Positions 19,501-24,349 of a DNA stretch of 24,349 nt are shown here, piece by piece. The notes under the pieces are model-generated. The model had not been told where the DNA came from and did no database searches. It worked only from the letters and a program-made list of their open reading frames with translations. The stretch covers positions 1 to 24,349 of the forward strand of contig CAYSBR010000049.1 of assembly GCA_964429385.1 (NCBI GenBank), written 5' to 3'. A program made the position numbers and the translations under genes. Origin of the DNA: UBA2377 sp964429385 (GTDB lineage Bacteria > Verrucomicrobiota > Verrucomicrobiia > Opitutales > Opitutaceae). The first letter of the stretch is position 1. Each line of letters begins with the position of its first letter.

Positions 19501-19756
19501 GCGCAACAGTCTGCTCTTTGTAACCCACAAATAAAAAAACAAGGCTCGAGCCGCCGGGAGCGCTCAGTTCGAAGTTGCCGTTTACATCCGTGATGGTCCC
19601 TGTGGTGGTCCCACTGACCTTAACGTTTACACCGGGCAGTGGCATATTGGCCGGATCCTTTACTTTTCCGGTCACTTTTATGTCCTGGGCAGACAGTTGT
19701 CCCAGCCCCAATATGAAACATCCAATGATCCAACGTAATTTTTCCTTCATAGTCAT
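16559..19756 (-). CDS. SusC/RagA-family TonB-dependent outer-membrane transporter
   Basis: A 1065-residue protein with a Sec signal (residues 1-24, cut after LSAQ). A carboxypeptidase-regulatory-like domain (about 26-100; VTGKVKDPANMPLPGVNV) precedes the plug, which opens with VVVVGYGTQ at about 107-114 and includes the conserved RGYTSLNGGDPLYVVD (169-184) and VLKDAASSVLYGARAAFGVI (204-223). The rest is a 22-strand-type barrel ending in KKFNVGINLNF, with a terminal aromatic residue as usual for barrel assembly. It imports oligosaccharides using TonB energy together with the SusD lid encoded directly downstream. The gene lies 222 bases after the GH27 stop. It may have its own promoter there, although no clear -7 box was found. 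Met3 is an equally possible start. Confidence 0.96.
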   Translation of the reverse strand: MTMKEKLRWIIGCFILGLGQLSAQDIKVTGKVKDPANMPLPGVNVKVSGTTTGTITDVNGNFELSAPGGSSLVFLFVGYKEQTVALNNRSEIEIILEEDLKLLGEVVVVGYGTQSKAKISDAISTVKMDNILRDRPVSNLGAALEGTIPGMSVTIGSGQPGTKPAFNIRGYTSLNGGDPLYVVDNIPIDDISGLNPNDIETVSVLKDAASSVLYGARAAFGVILITTKKGGFNQPASFEYSAGYSPTRVSTMPKKLNVREWVDVMRSIGQEKWWIGHDFSTYSSLLDQYEANPSQFPANGITNVGGINYSLRTYNQFADYFEGGQQQYHNFTATGGSDKLSYRASVRFDNEDGAIVGKNDMFKKWTTNTTVNAQLNPKLDLSANVFYNNYNKTEPGDGFGYPFYAMVTQPSWTPTGYDSVMTENGMKYLPRETRNNMVKLQNPLVKYGDQLRLSSRLNFEPVKNLILTGEYTFERTAEFETRTNNNSLIEGMHAEYMVYFPRDPNAQSHTGYFKNNSLKNNQILNIFGKYSFANLGDHHLDLLAGTNQEYVTYERAGISRQGLLSIAAPAIGTATGPVTGSDGYYRYAVSGYFGQLQYDYQSRYILKLNARYDGSSRFPKDSRFGFFPSGSLAWNLMNENFMAPLERVFNTLKARISYGSIGNQVLRDNYYPAIPTMSADNAGWLNTAANLPFIGISTPGLISSSLTWERVTTLGGGIDATTLRNRLSVSLDLFKRTTSGMIVDSKPLPAILGTGAPKGNAANLESKGFELNIGWNDRVGGVRYHISANLANDKAFITKYDNPSGTLSSEYVGKRMGEVWGFVSDRLYQASDFTEGTLNGSNTNGTLKKGIPYYEGTRSNPGDMMFVNLDGNKTVDDEGNPVINWGDYTVTNPGDRKIIGNESHQYRFGVNGGVEYKAFDFSFVINGVGKRDRDINNAFFRPWQNQYFDILAESTDFWTPDNTDAHYARVYPQAGGNAWLGGFTQTRYMRSWAYLRVKNLALGYTLPGRLTHQRGLKKARVFVSGENLFTIDSLPSGIDPGTNDLSSGAMYPYLKKFNVGINLNF

Positions 19757-19978
19757 GATTTGTTATAGTTTAAAACTTGTCCATAGAATACTTCTCTTCG
19801 TCTGAATGCTTTCGGGCATTTCCTTATGGAGTACCTGAGTAAATCGATCGGTTTTTTCTTCGGTATTGCTCATGTGCGGAAACCATGCATCCCTGTTCAT
19901 CTTTCTGCAGATGTCTATGCTCATGATAGCATGTACGGTGCAGCCTGTTCCTGTCAGTTTATCAAAAACGCGCTGATC

Positions 19979-21202
19979 CTAATCCACTCTGAGAACAACT
20001 ATACCGTGAGGCGGTATCAGGAAGCGATTATTTTTGGCTGCGGTGCCCAGGTCTCTGGATTCCCATAAGTCTCTTAAGCGGCTTTTTTTACGTATTCCCG
20101 CTCTGGCCGCATTAAGTTTAAACCGGGCCTGTATCTCCCCGCGATTAAGGATCGCAACGGCTTTTGCACCGCCGTCAGAAACGCCCAGGGGTTTGACCCA
20201 AACCTCGACGTTATTCTCCAGGTAGGCCCGCGTAGCCTGTCTGAAGCCCGGATCCTGGTTAAGAGCAATAATTTCCCGGTTAGTTAAGATGGATAAAGTC
20301 TCTTTAGTTATGGAACGTAAATCATTACCGGCCAGAAGCGGGGAATTCATCATACACCACATCGAAAAATGGCTTTTATCTTCGTCATAGGTCATGCCTC
20401 TGCCCACCTGAAGCATGTCCATGTCGTTGTAATGCCCCGGAGAAGAATACTTTGCCAGATCCCTGTTTATGTCAATGATATTCAAAATGCTGGCAAATTC
20501 GGGAACAATATCTTCCGAAATCCGCCACGAGTCGGCTTTAAGTATTGCCCACTCGCCCGGGAATTCCCACATGCATATATTGAATATATTTCGATGATCA
20601 ATACGTTTCACCGTTTCAATAAGTCTGCTGTATTCCGTTTCGGGATTCAGCTTTTGTACTTTGCCGCCGCACCAGTCTATTTTGATAAAGTTGAAATTCC
20701 ACTGACGGAAGAAAAGATCCATATCCCGCTCCACATGACCAAATGCGCCAACGCCGATACCGTGAACATCTTTGTCGTAAATAGATCCGCAGGTGTTTTT
20801 GCCCGCGTCTGTGTAGATACCGGCTTTGAGCCCTTTACTATGGATGTAGTCTGTCAGATATCGCATACCTGAGGGAAACTTTGCAGCGTTCAAAAACAGG
20901 TTTCCGGATGAATCCCGGCCTCCGAGGTAGCCGTCATCGATATTTATAAACCGGTAACCTGCTTTACTCATGCCGGTGGCAACCAGTGCATCTGCCTGCT
21001 CCCGGATAAGTTGTTCGCTGATGTCAACACGAAAGCTGTTCCAGCTGCTCCAGCCCATAATGGGCGGTTGCGGACTCTGCGGGTACAAGGGCATGAGGCT
21101 GGTAAGTGAAAGGCAAAACACCCCGGAAAAGAGCCTGACTATTGTGCTGGCTAAATGCATAAATCTATTAAATTTTAAGGTTGAATTTCTACTCTGACAC
21201 AT
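19979..21202 (-). CDS. GH27 alpha-galactosidase, secreted
   Basis: A 407-residue glycoside hydrolase of clan GH-D. Landmarks: GWSSWN (50-55), INIDDGY (87-92), GIYTDAG (128-134), FIKIDWCGG with the nucleophile D176, SWRISEDI with the acid/base D231, NDMDMLQVG (259-267) and ALNQDP (313-318). A C-terminal beta domain covers about 325-407. It removes terminal alpha-linked galactose from oligo- or polysaccharides by a retaining mechanism. A hydrophobic export signal lies at residues 15-42. Met15 (ATG at 21160) gives a more ordinary signal peptide, so the true start may be there. It is the first gene of the minus-strand cluster with SusC and SusD and is the only glycan-cutting enzyme in view. GH27 also contains alpha-N-acetylgalactosaminidases and isomaltodextranases, so substrate specificity is inferred. 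Confidence 0.93.
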   Translation of the reverse strand: MCQSRNSTLKFNRFMHLASTIVRLFSGVFCLSLTSLMPLYPQSPQPPIMGWSSWNSFRVDISEQLIREQADALVATGMSKAGYRFINIDDGYLGGRDSSGNLFLNAAKFPSGMRYLTDYIHSKGLKAGIYTDAGKNTCGSIYDKDVHGIGVGAFGHVERDMDLFFRQWNFNFIKIDWCGGKVQKLNPETEYSRLIETVKRIDHRNIFNICMWEFPGEWAILKADSWRISEDIVPEFASILNIIDINRDLAKYSSPGHYNDMDMLQVGRGMTYDEDKSHFSMWCMMNSPLLAGNDLRSITKETLSILTNREIIALNQDPGFRQATRAYLENNVEVWVKPLGVSDGGAKAVAILNRGEIQARFKLNAARAGIRKKSRLRDLWESRDLGTAAKNNRFLIPPHGIVVLRVD

Positions 21203-21469
21203 CCATTCTCCACATGTTTTTGTGAGATCTGACAGGCCTTGCGGGCCGCCTCCTGTTTTGAATAATTCAATAAACTGATCTCACTTATACTTCGCTCGTG
21301 ATATGTGCTAAAATCGGGTGTTACCCGCTAATTCCGCTCTGCAAAATTGATACAATAAGGCTGTACCCGGGGGGGAGAGATGACCGAAATCAGGGGGATA
21401 ATTTTCCTTTTTTTCAAAAAAAACACTTACCGGAAAGTAGTGTATAGGAAAAAACGGTATGGACAGTAC

Positions 21470-21522
21470 AAGCAGAGTCTCAACTATTTTCAAGCAGAGT
21501 CTCAACTTGTTGGACTCTGCTT
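21470..21522. repeat. REP-like element: half copy plus full bulged hairpin (AAGCAGAGTC type)
   Basis: AAGCAGAGTCTCAACT occurs at 21470-21485 and again at 21492-21507, a direct repeat of period 22. The second copy continues into a full hairpin at 21492-21522: a 10-bp outer stem AAGCAGAGTC/GACTCTGCTT, one unpaired T and a 4-bp inner stem CAAC/GTTG. It shares its outer arm with the other hairpins of this region. Confidence 0.8.
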
Positions 21523-21534
21523 TTCTTAAAACGC

Positions 21535-21560
21535 CAGAGTCCTTTTTCAAAGAGACTCTG
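21535..21560. repeat. REP-like bulged hairpin, variant inner stem
   Basis: The outer stem CAGAGTC/GACTCTG (7 bp), inner stem CTTT/AAAG, loop TTC and a single unpaired A at the outer/inner junction give the same architecture as its neighbours with a different inner stem. Confidence 0.7.
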
Positions 21561-21570
21561 CCGGAAAGCA

Positions 21571-21612
21571 AGGTAGGCAGAGTCTCGGCAAGCCGAAGAC
21601 TCTGCCTGGACA
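21571..21612 (+). repeat. 42-bp REP-like element, copy 1
   Basis: A 29-bp imperfect palindrome (21577-21605; outer arm GCAGAGTCT, inner stem CGGC/GCCG, one bulged A) is flanked by AGGTAG on the left and CTGGACA on the right. The whole 42 bp recurs at 23061-23102 with one mismatch and, inverted, at 22760-22801. A GTAG tetranucleotide directly before the palindrome is a hallmark of REP sequences handled by REP-associated tyrosine transposases (RAYTs); no such transposase gene is in the window. Confidence 0.85.
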
Positions 21613-21631
21613 CAATTTCAGGACAAGACAT

Positions 21632-21665
21632 CAAATGTTTCTTAATTTTGAATAATTGCTGCCCA
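21632..21665 (+). promoter_or_regulatory. Promoter-like block nearly identical to the hybrid-regulator promoter
   Basis: Thirty of 34 bases match 10470-10503, including TAATTTTG at 21643-21650 (a perfect -7 box) and the following AATAAYTGCTG. It may drive the TlpA-like gene, whose ATG is 159 bases on, or be the remnant of a lost second regulator gene. Confidence 0.5.
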
Positions 21666-21809
21666 GTATCTGGGGAGTACTTCATTAGGTTAACTGGTTA
21701 TTCTACTTTTTGTATTAAAAGTATAACAATATTTGCTTCTTTTTGAAGTTGAAAATATGTTCAGATTATTCTTCCTTATTTTTATAGACCATTTAATTGA
21801 CATCTGAAA

Positions 21810-22802
21810 ATGAAAATAGTTCTATCTTTATTCTGTACTCTGATATTAACCATTACGGCAATATCTCAAGATATTGTCCATAAAACTGCTGAAAGTCTCA
21901 AAAGTTTAGATCAGATATATTATAGTGTTATCGTAAATAATTTGATGCTTGAAAACACATATATAGACACTTTAAACGTGTCAATGAAAACTGACCCTAC
22001 AATTAAACCATATGGAGCTTATTTTTCACTGGTAAACAAACATATATCTACCTACTTTGATGGAGACTCTCTTATTGTTTTAAACAGCAAAGACAGTACA
22101 TTCAATAGAGAAAAAGCTTCTGAAAGTCAGTTCACAAGAAGCTTAATAAGCCACTGGATTAAACAACTAGACCGATTTTTACGCTTTCCAGATAGAATAA
22201 TCCCGCTTTCCGATTCCATTATTTTAGACAAACCCGTTTACGCATTTCGGTACTTACAGAAACGGGATTCAGTTGTCAACAACCATAAGCTATATAATTA
22301 CCATACTTTCTATGTAACTAAAGACACCTTTCAGCCTGTTTTCATTGAGAGCGACATGTCATTTATGTACAATGATTTACCTTCTCGTTTGAAAACAAGC
22401 TATCTCTATAGTGATTTTATTTCCTCAGAATTCGCTCCTGAGCCAATACCTGCTTATTATCAAAACTTTAAAACAAAACCCGTCAAGGATAAGATGATTA
22501 TAGAGCCTCTTGAAATAGGCTCTCCGGCTCCGGATTTCCAGGTGCCGGATTATAAAAATAAAGATATCTTACTTAAAGATTACACCGATTATATTATACT
22601 TTTAAACTTTACATCTGTAGAGTGTCCCCATGCCTACAGTGCAATGGGAGCTTTAAAAAAAATAGAAGAAAAGTTTGCCAACCACAAAGTTCAAATCATA
22701 AATATTTATGAAAATCAGTTAACATCTAATGAAAAAATAGCCAATCTATCAAAGAAATTTGTCCAAGCAGAGTCTTCGGCTTGCCGAGACTCTGCTTCTT
22801 AA
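21810..22802 (+). CDS. TlpA-like thioredoxin-fold protein, truncated by a REP insertion
   Basis: Open for 330 codons. A Sec signal (MKIVLSLFCTLILTITAISQ) is followed by a roughly 200-residue domain of the kind that precedes thioredoxin domains in Bacteroidota envelope proteins (perhaps lipoprotein-carrier-like; uncertain). An AhpC/TSA-TlpA thioredoxin domain starts at about 234 (IGSPAPDFQVPD). The active-site position reads ECPHAYSA: C272 is kept but the second Cys of CxxC is Ala275, so ordinary disulfide exchange is doubtful. The last 13 residues (318-330) and the stop come from a REP element inserted after F317. The gene is much more AT-rich than the glycan locus and should be non-functional or altered. 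Its partner proteins are unknown. Confidence 0.75.
   Translation: MKIVLSLFCTLILTITAISQDIVHKTAESLKSLDQIYYSVIVNNLMLENTYIDTLNVSMKTDPTIKPYGAYFSLVNKHISTYFDGDSLIVLNSKDSTFNREKASESQFTRSLISHWIKQLDRFLRFPDRIIPLSDSIILDKPVYAFRYLQKRDSVVNNHKLYNYHTFYVTKDTFQPVFIESDMSFMYNDLPSRLKTSYLYSDFISSEFAPEPIPAYYQNFKTKPVKDKMIIEPLEIGSPAPDFQVPDYKNKDILLKDYTDYIILLNFTSVECPHAYSAMGALKKIEEKFANHKVQIINIYENQLTSNEKIANLSKKFVQAESSACRDSAS
22760..22801 (-). repeat. 42-bp REP-like element, copy 2, inserted in the TlpA-like gene
   Basis: It starts TGTCCA and contains the inverted 29-bp palindrome (22767-22795). It aligns over its whole length with the reverse complement of copies 1 and 3, with differences mainly in the outermost bases. Its length of 42 keeps the host frame, but it contributes the TAA at 22800-22802. 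Confidence 0.85.
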
Positions 22803-22931
22803 ATCTCAATCTTCCCCAATTTTGCTTCTTCAAAGATCAAAAAACTTCATGAGGTGGTCAGGCCTTCTTATGATGCGATATTACTGTCTTACGGAAGACT
22901 TTATTTTACAGAAACTGAATTCTATCCATAA
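22803..22931 (+). pseudogene. Severed C-terminal part of the TlpA-like protein
   Basis: In the same frame as the upstream gene, 42 further codons are open after the REP-supplied stop and end in TAA at 22929. The peptide (NFASSKIKKLHEVV, then PSYDAILLSYGRLYFTE) fits the second half of a thioredoxin fold, in which a helix is followed by the cis-Pro loop and the strand pair around 'G-x-hydrophobic'. Asp stands where the cis-Pro is expected. Removing exactly 42 bases joins SKKF to ISIFPNF without a frame change. Confidence 0.65.
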
Positions 22932-23154
22932 CAATCCGATAAGTCAAAAATGAACTCAGGTAGAGAATTACTTCGATAACCAGAACTCATCGTCACGGCC
23001 TTATGAATTTAATGAACAACTTCTGATGTTTCAGCGGAAAAATTTTGGAGTTTTTTATAAAGGCAGGCAGAGTCTCGGCAAGCCGAAGACTCTGCCTGGA
23101 CAAAAAAAACATTTGGTAGTTTTCTATAGTTAAAATATACTTCATTGGGAGTAA
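22932..23154. other. Decayed sequence around REP copy 3, no intact gene
   Basis: The plus-strand frame 22954-23060 is open without a start codon (NYFDNQNSSSRPYEFNEQLL...). It passes through REP copy 3 and meets stops soon after. It is in the same frame as the YdeI-like remnant downstream, so it may be part of one decayed gene, but I do not recognise the peptide. Confidence 0.4.
23061..23102 (+). repeat. 42-bp REP-like element, copy 3
   Basis: It is identical to copy 1 (21571-21612) except AGGCAG for AGGTAG at the left end. The palindrome core is 23067-23095. It lies in decayed sequence. Confidence 0.85.
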
Positions 23155-23364
23155 GGCGTTCAAGAGCCTCATGCCTTTTTCACTACCCTCCAAAAGGCTC
23201 TTCATGAAGATCCTGAGGCTAAAATAGTTTTCGAAACGCTCACAGCTTCTTTACCATCTGAAATCATCAGATACACAGCCAGACTCAAAACTCCGGAAAG
23301 TATATATAAAAAGAGCCAGTGCATTTTACGAAACTACGGCTCTTTTGTAGGAAGAAAAGTCTAA
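23155..23364 (+). pseudogene. C-terminal remnant of a YdeI/DUF1905-like protein
   Basis: An open frame without a start encodes about 69 residues: EPHAFFTTLQKALHEDPEA, then FETLTASLPSEIIRYTARLK and TPESIYKKSQCIL. The order 'xL..AL..DPEA..xFE.L..S....IIRY...LK..ES..K' resembles the C-terminal helical part of YdeI/OmpD-associated (DUF1905-type) proteins. Stops at 23129-23131 and 23152-23154 in the same frame cut it off from upstream sequence. The assignment is by remembered pattern, hence moderate confidence. It converges on the PEP mutase-like gene. Confidence 0.5.
23309..23346 (-). terminator. Candidate terminator hairpin downstream of the PEP mutase-like gene
   Basis: AAAAGAGCC (23309-23317) pairs perfectly with GGCTCTTTT (23338-23346) across a 20-base loop. 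On the minus strand it begins 27 bases after the stop of the gene ending at 23374 and finishes with a T run. The long loop makes it a weak candidate. Confidence 0.4.
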
Positions 23365-23373
23365 AATGATGAC

Positions 23374-24132
23374 TTATCCTAAAACCAGTTTGTATTCTTT
23401 GGTTTTATAAAAGTCAGTATAAATACCCTCTGATATTTTCATCAACTGATCATACTGCTTGGCTCCGTGACTGATACGCTTCACGCCCAGTTTACCCAGC
23501 GTATCGTAATCCGGCAGTTTTGGTGTAGTAAATACATTTAAAGGGACTTTCACTTTTTCCAGGAATGCTGTAATATCTTCGGTAGATTCTAAAAGTGGCA
23601 CAAAAACACCATCAGCTCCCGCCGCTACATAAAGATTCGAGCGTTTTATCGCCTCCTCCAGAGCGTTTTCGTGTTTAGTGGTAAAAGTATCTGCACGGGC
23701 ATTTATAAAAATATCGGTTTTGGCTTTTATAGCCTTAATTTTACTTACAAGACCTTCTGCATCTTCTAAAACACGCTTCCCGTCTTTTACCACTCCATCT
23801 TCCAGATTAATTCCTACTACTCCTATATCTGTTAATTGTTTGACGTAGTCAGCAACTTGCTCAGGGTCAGAAGAGTATCCGGCTTCAAAATCTACGGAAA
23901 CCGGAATTTTAACTGATTTTACAATTCTGTTAATCATAAAGAAAAGCTCCTCAAAACTTATTTTCTCTCCATCTTCATACCCCAACGCAAATGCAATTGC
24001 ATGACTGGATGAACCCAAAGCTTTAAATCCGGCTTTTTCTGCAAGCTTAGCCGAGTGGGCATCCCACACATTTCCGAGTAATAAGGGAGATGATTGTTGA
24101 TGTAATTCTCTAAATTGGTTAATGATACTCAT
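23374..24132 (-). CDS. Isocitrate lyase/phosphoenolpyruvate mutase family protein
   Basis: A full-length 252-residue TIM-barrel protein of the PEP mutase/ICL superfamily. It keeps the metal- and substrate-site landmarks: GNVWDAHSAKL (20-30), GSSSHAIA (40-47), VDFEAGYS with D81 and E83, NLEDG with E111 and D112, and INARAD (143-148). The KKCGH loop with the catalytic Cys of isocitrate and methylisocitrate lyases is absent, so those activities are unlikely. Superfamily members cleave or form C-C or P-C bonds in alpha-oxo acids (carboxyPEP/phosphonopyruvate type reactions), and the true substrate cannot be read here. Such stand-alone genes are common and usually annotated only to family. No phosphonate genes are nearby. 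No clear promoter was found upstream. Confidence 0.88.
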   Translation of the reverse strand: MSIINQFRELHQQSSPLLLGNVWDAHSAKLAEKAGFKALGSSSHAIAFALGYEDGEKISFEELFFMINRIVKSVKIPVSVDFEAGYSSDPEQVADYVKQLTDIGVVGINLEDGVVKDGKRVLEDAEGLVSKIKAIKAKTDIFINARADTFTTKHENALEEAIKRSNLYVAAGADGVFVPLLESTEDITAFLEKVKVPLNVFTTPKLPDYDTLGKLGVKRISHGAKQYDQLMKISEGIYTDFYKTKEYKLVLG

Positions 24133-24349
24133 ATAAATCTGAGATAGTTAGTTATAGAAGTTTAAACGTTACAATCATGTAATTAAGTCTCTGAAGATGA
24201 ATAATTAATATAAATTTAATAAAGAGAACTCTCTGATATTTTTGATTTTATATGGTGTTTTGTAGCTTCATAAATCTTTTACATTCACTCTCATTGACGT
24301 CCTCCCTTAAAATAGCTACGATTTTTAATGTAGTTTATCAATTTAATTT
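24133..24349. other. AT-rich non-coding end of the window
   Basis: The leader of the minus-strand PEP mutase-like gene and unassigned AT-rich sequence. I see no gene, repeat or convincing promoter in it. Confidence 0.5.

Larger units (their letters stand above)
21203..21809. other. 607-bp divergent intergenic region with REP-like hairpin cluster
   Basis: It lies between the GH27 gene (leftward) and the TlpA-like gene (rightward). From 21203 to about 21465 nothing coding is seen; there is only a small CGGGT-GTT-ACCCG hairpin near 21315. A cluster of bulged palindromes (21470-21612) follows, then a promoter-like block (21632-21665). Base composition falls sharply from here rightward. Short open frames crossing the hairpins are repeat translations, not genes. 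Confidence 0.6.

Noticed and set aside
21313..21335. CGGGT-GTT-ACCCG hairpin followed on the minus strand by ATTTT
   Set aside because: Only a 5-bp stem, upstream of GH27 with no gene ending there on that strand; too weak to call a terminator.
21470..21612. CRISPR array
   Set aside because: Repeats are palindromic, of unequal length and without regular spacers, and no cas genes are present.
21308..21685. 125-codon minus-strand open frame across the hairpin cluster
   Set aside because: Its peptide QSLRLAETL is simply the translation of the REP element and also appears in other frames at the other REP copies.
22759..22953. 64-codon open frame starting in REP copy 2
   Set aside because: It begins with the REP translation; the alternative frame resumes the TlpA-like protein and is the better reading.
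23374..24132. Canonical isocitrate or methylisocitrate lyase
   Set aside because: The catalytic KKCGH/KRCGH loop is missing and the protein is shorter than isocitrate lyase, so only the superfamily is assigned.

Overview
The window looks like a piece of a Bacteroidota chromosome (Chitinophaga/Cytophaga-type, by gene content). Three things point there: a SusC/SusD pair, a hybrid two-component regulator with two seven-bladed propellers and a C-terminal AraC domain, and a TAnnTTTG -7 promoter motif without clear Shine-Dalgarno sequences. Nothing in the window fixes the genus.

Left third (1-9841, minus strand): a toxin-complex (Tc) locus. A 2570-residue TcB-TcC fusion (SpvB domain, VCBS-type repeats, RHS repeats, RHS core and a private 348-residue C-terminal region) is followed after 19 bases by the first 703 residues of a TcA-like subunit that runs off the window. 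TcA would form the pore/injection channel. The RHS cocoon of TcB-TcC would hold the C-terminal effector, which here carries a Thr-Pro-His repeat linker, a hydrophobic Gly-rich stretch and a terminal CxxCH motif that I cannot assign to a known toxin.

A 694-bp gene-poor gap (9842-10535) separates this from the middle third (10536-21202), a compact glycan-utilisation locus. A hybrid two-component sensor/regulator (plus strand) converges on a minus-strand cluster of GH27 alpha-galactosidase, SusC and SusD. The expected logic is that SusCD bind and import an alpha-galactose-containing glycan, GH27 removes terminal alpha-galactose, and the regulator senses the breakdown product in the periplasm and switches on the cluster. 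A structured inverted repeat lies between the two convergent ends.

Right part (21203-24349): clearly more AT-rich and partly decayed. It starts with a cluster of REP-like bulged hairpins. A 34-bp stretch that nearly duplicates the promoter of the hybrid regulator follows, and then a TlpA-like thioredoxin-domain gene. A 42-bp REP copy lies inside that gene's thioredoxin domain and supplies an in-frame stop; the original frame resumes afterwards. A third REP copy and the C-terminal remnant of a YdeI/DUF1905-like gene follow. The window ends with an intact minus-strand gene of the PEP mutase/isocitrate lyase family.

Most notable observations: the REP insertion that truncates the TlpA-like gene, the family of hairpins whose inner stems vary with pairing kept, the shared promoter block, the unassigned Tc effector, and a Pro-to-Arg change in the H-box of the hybrid kinase.
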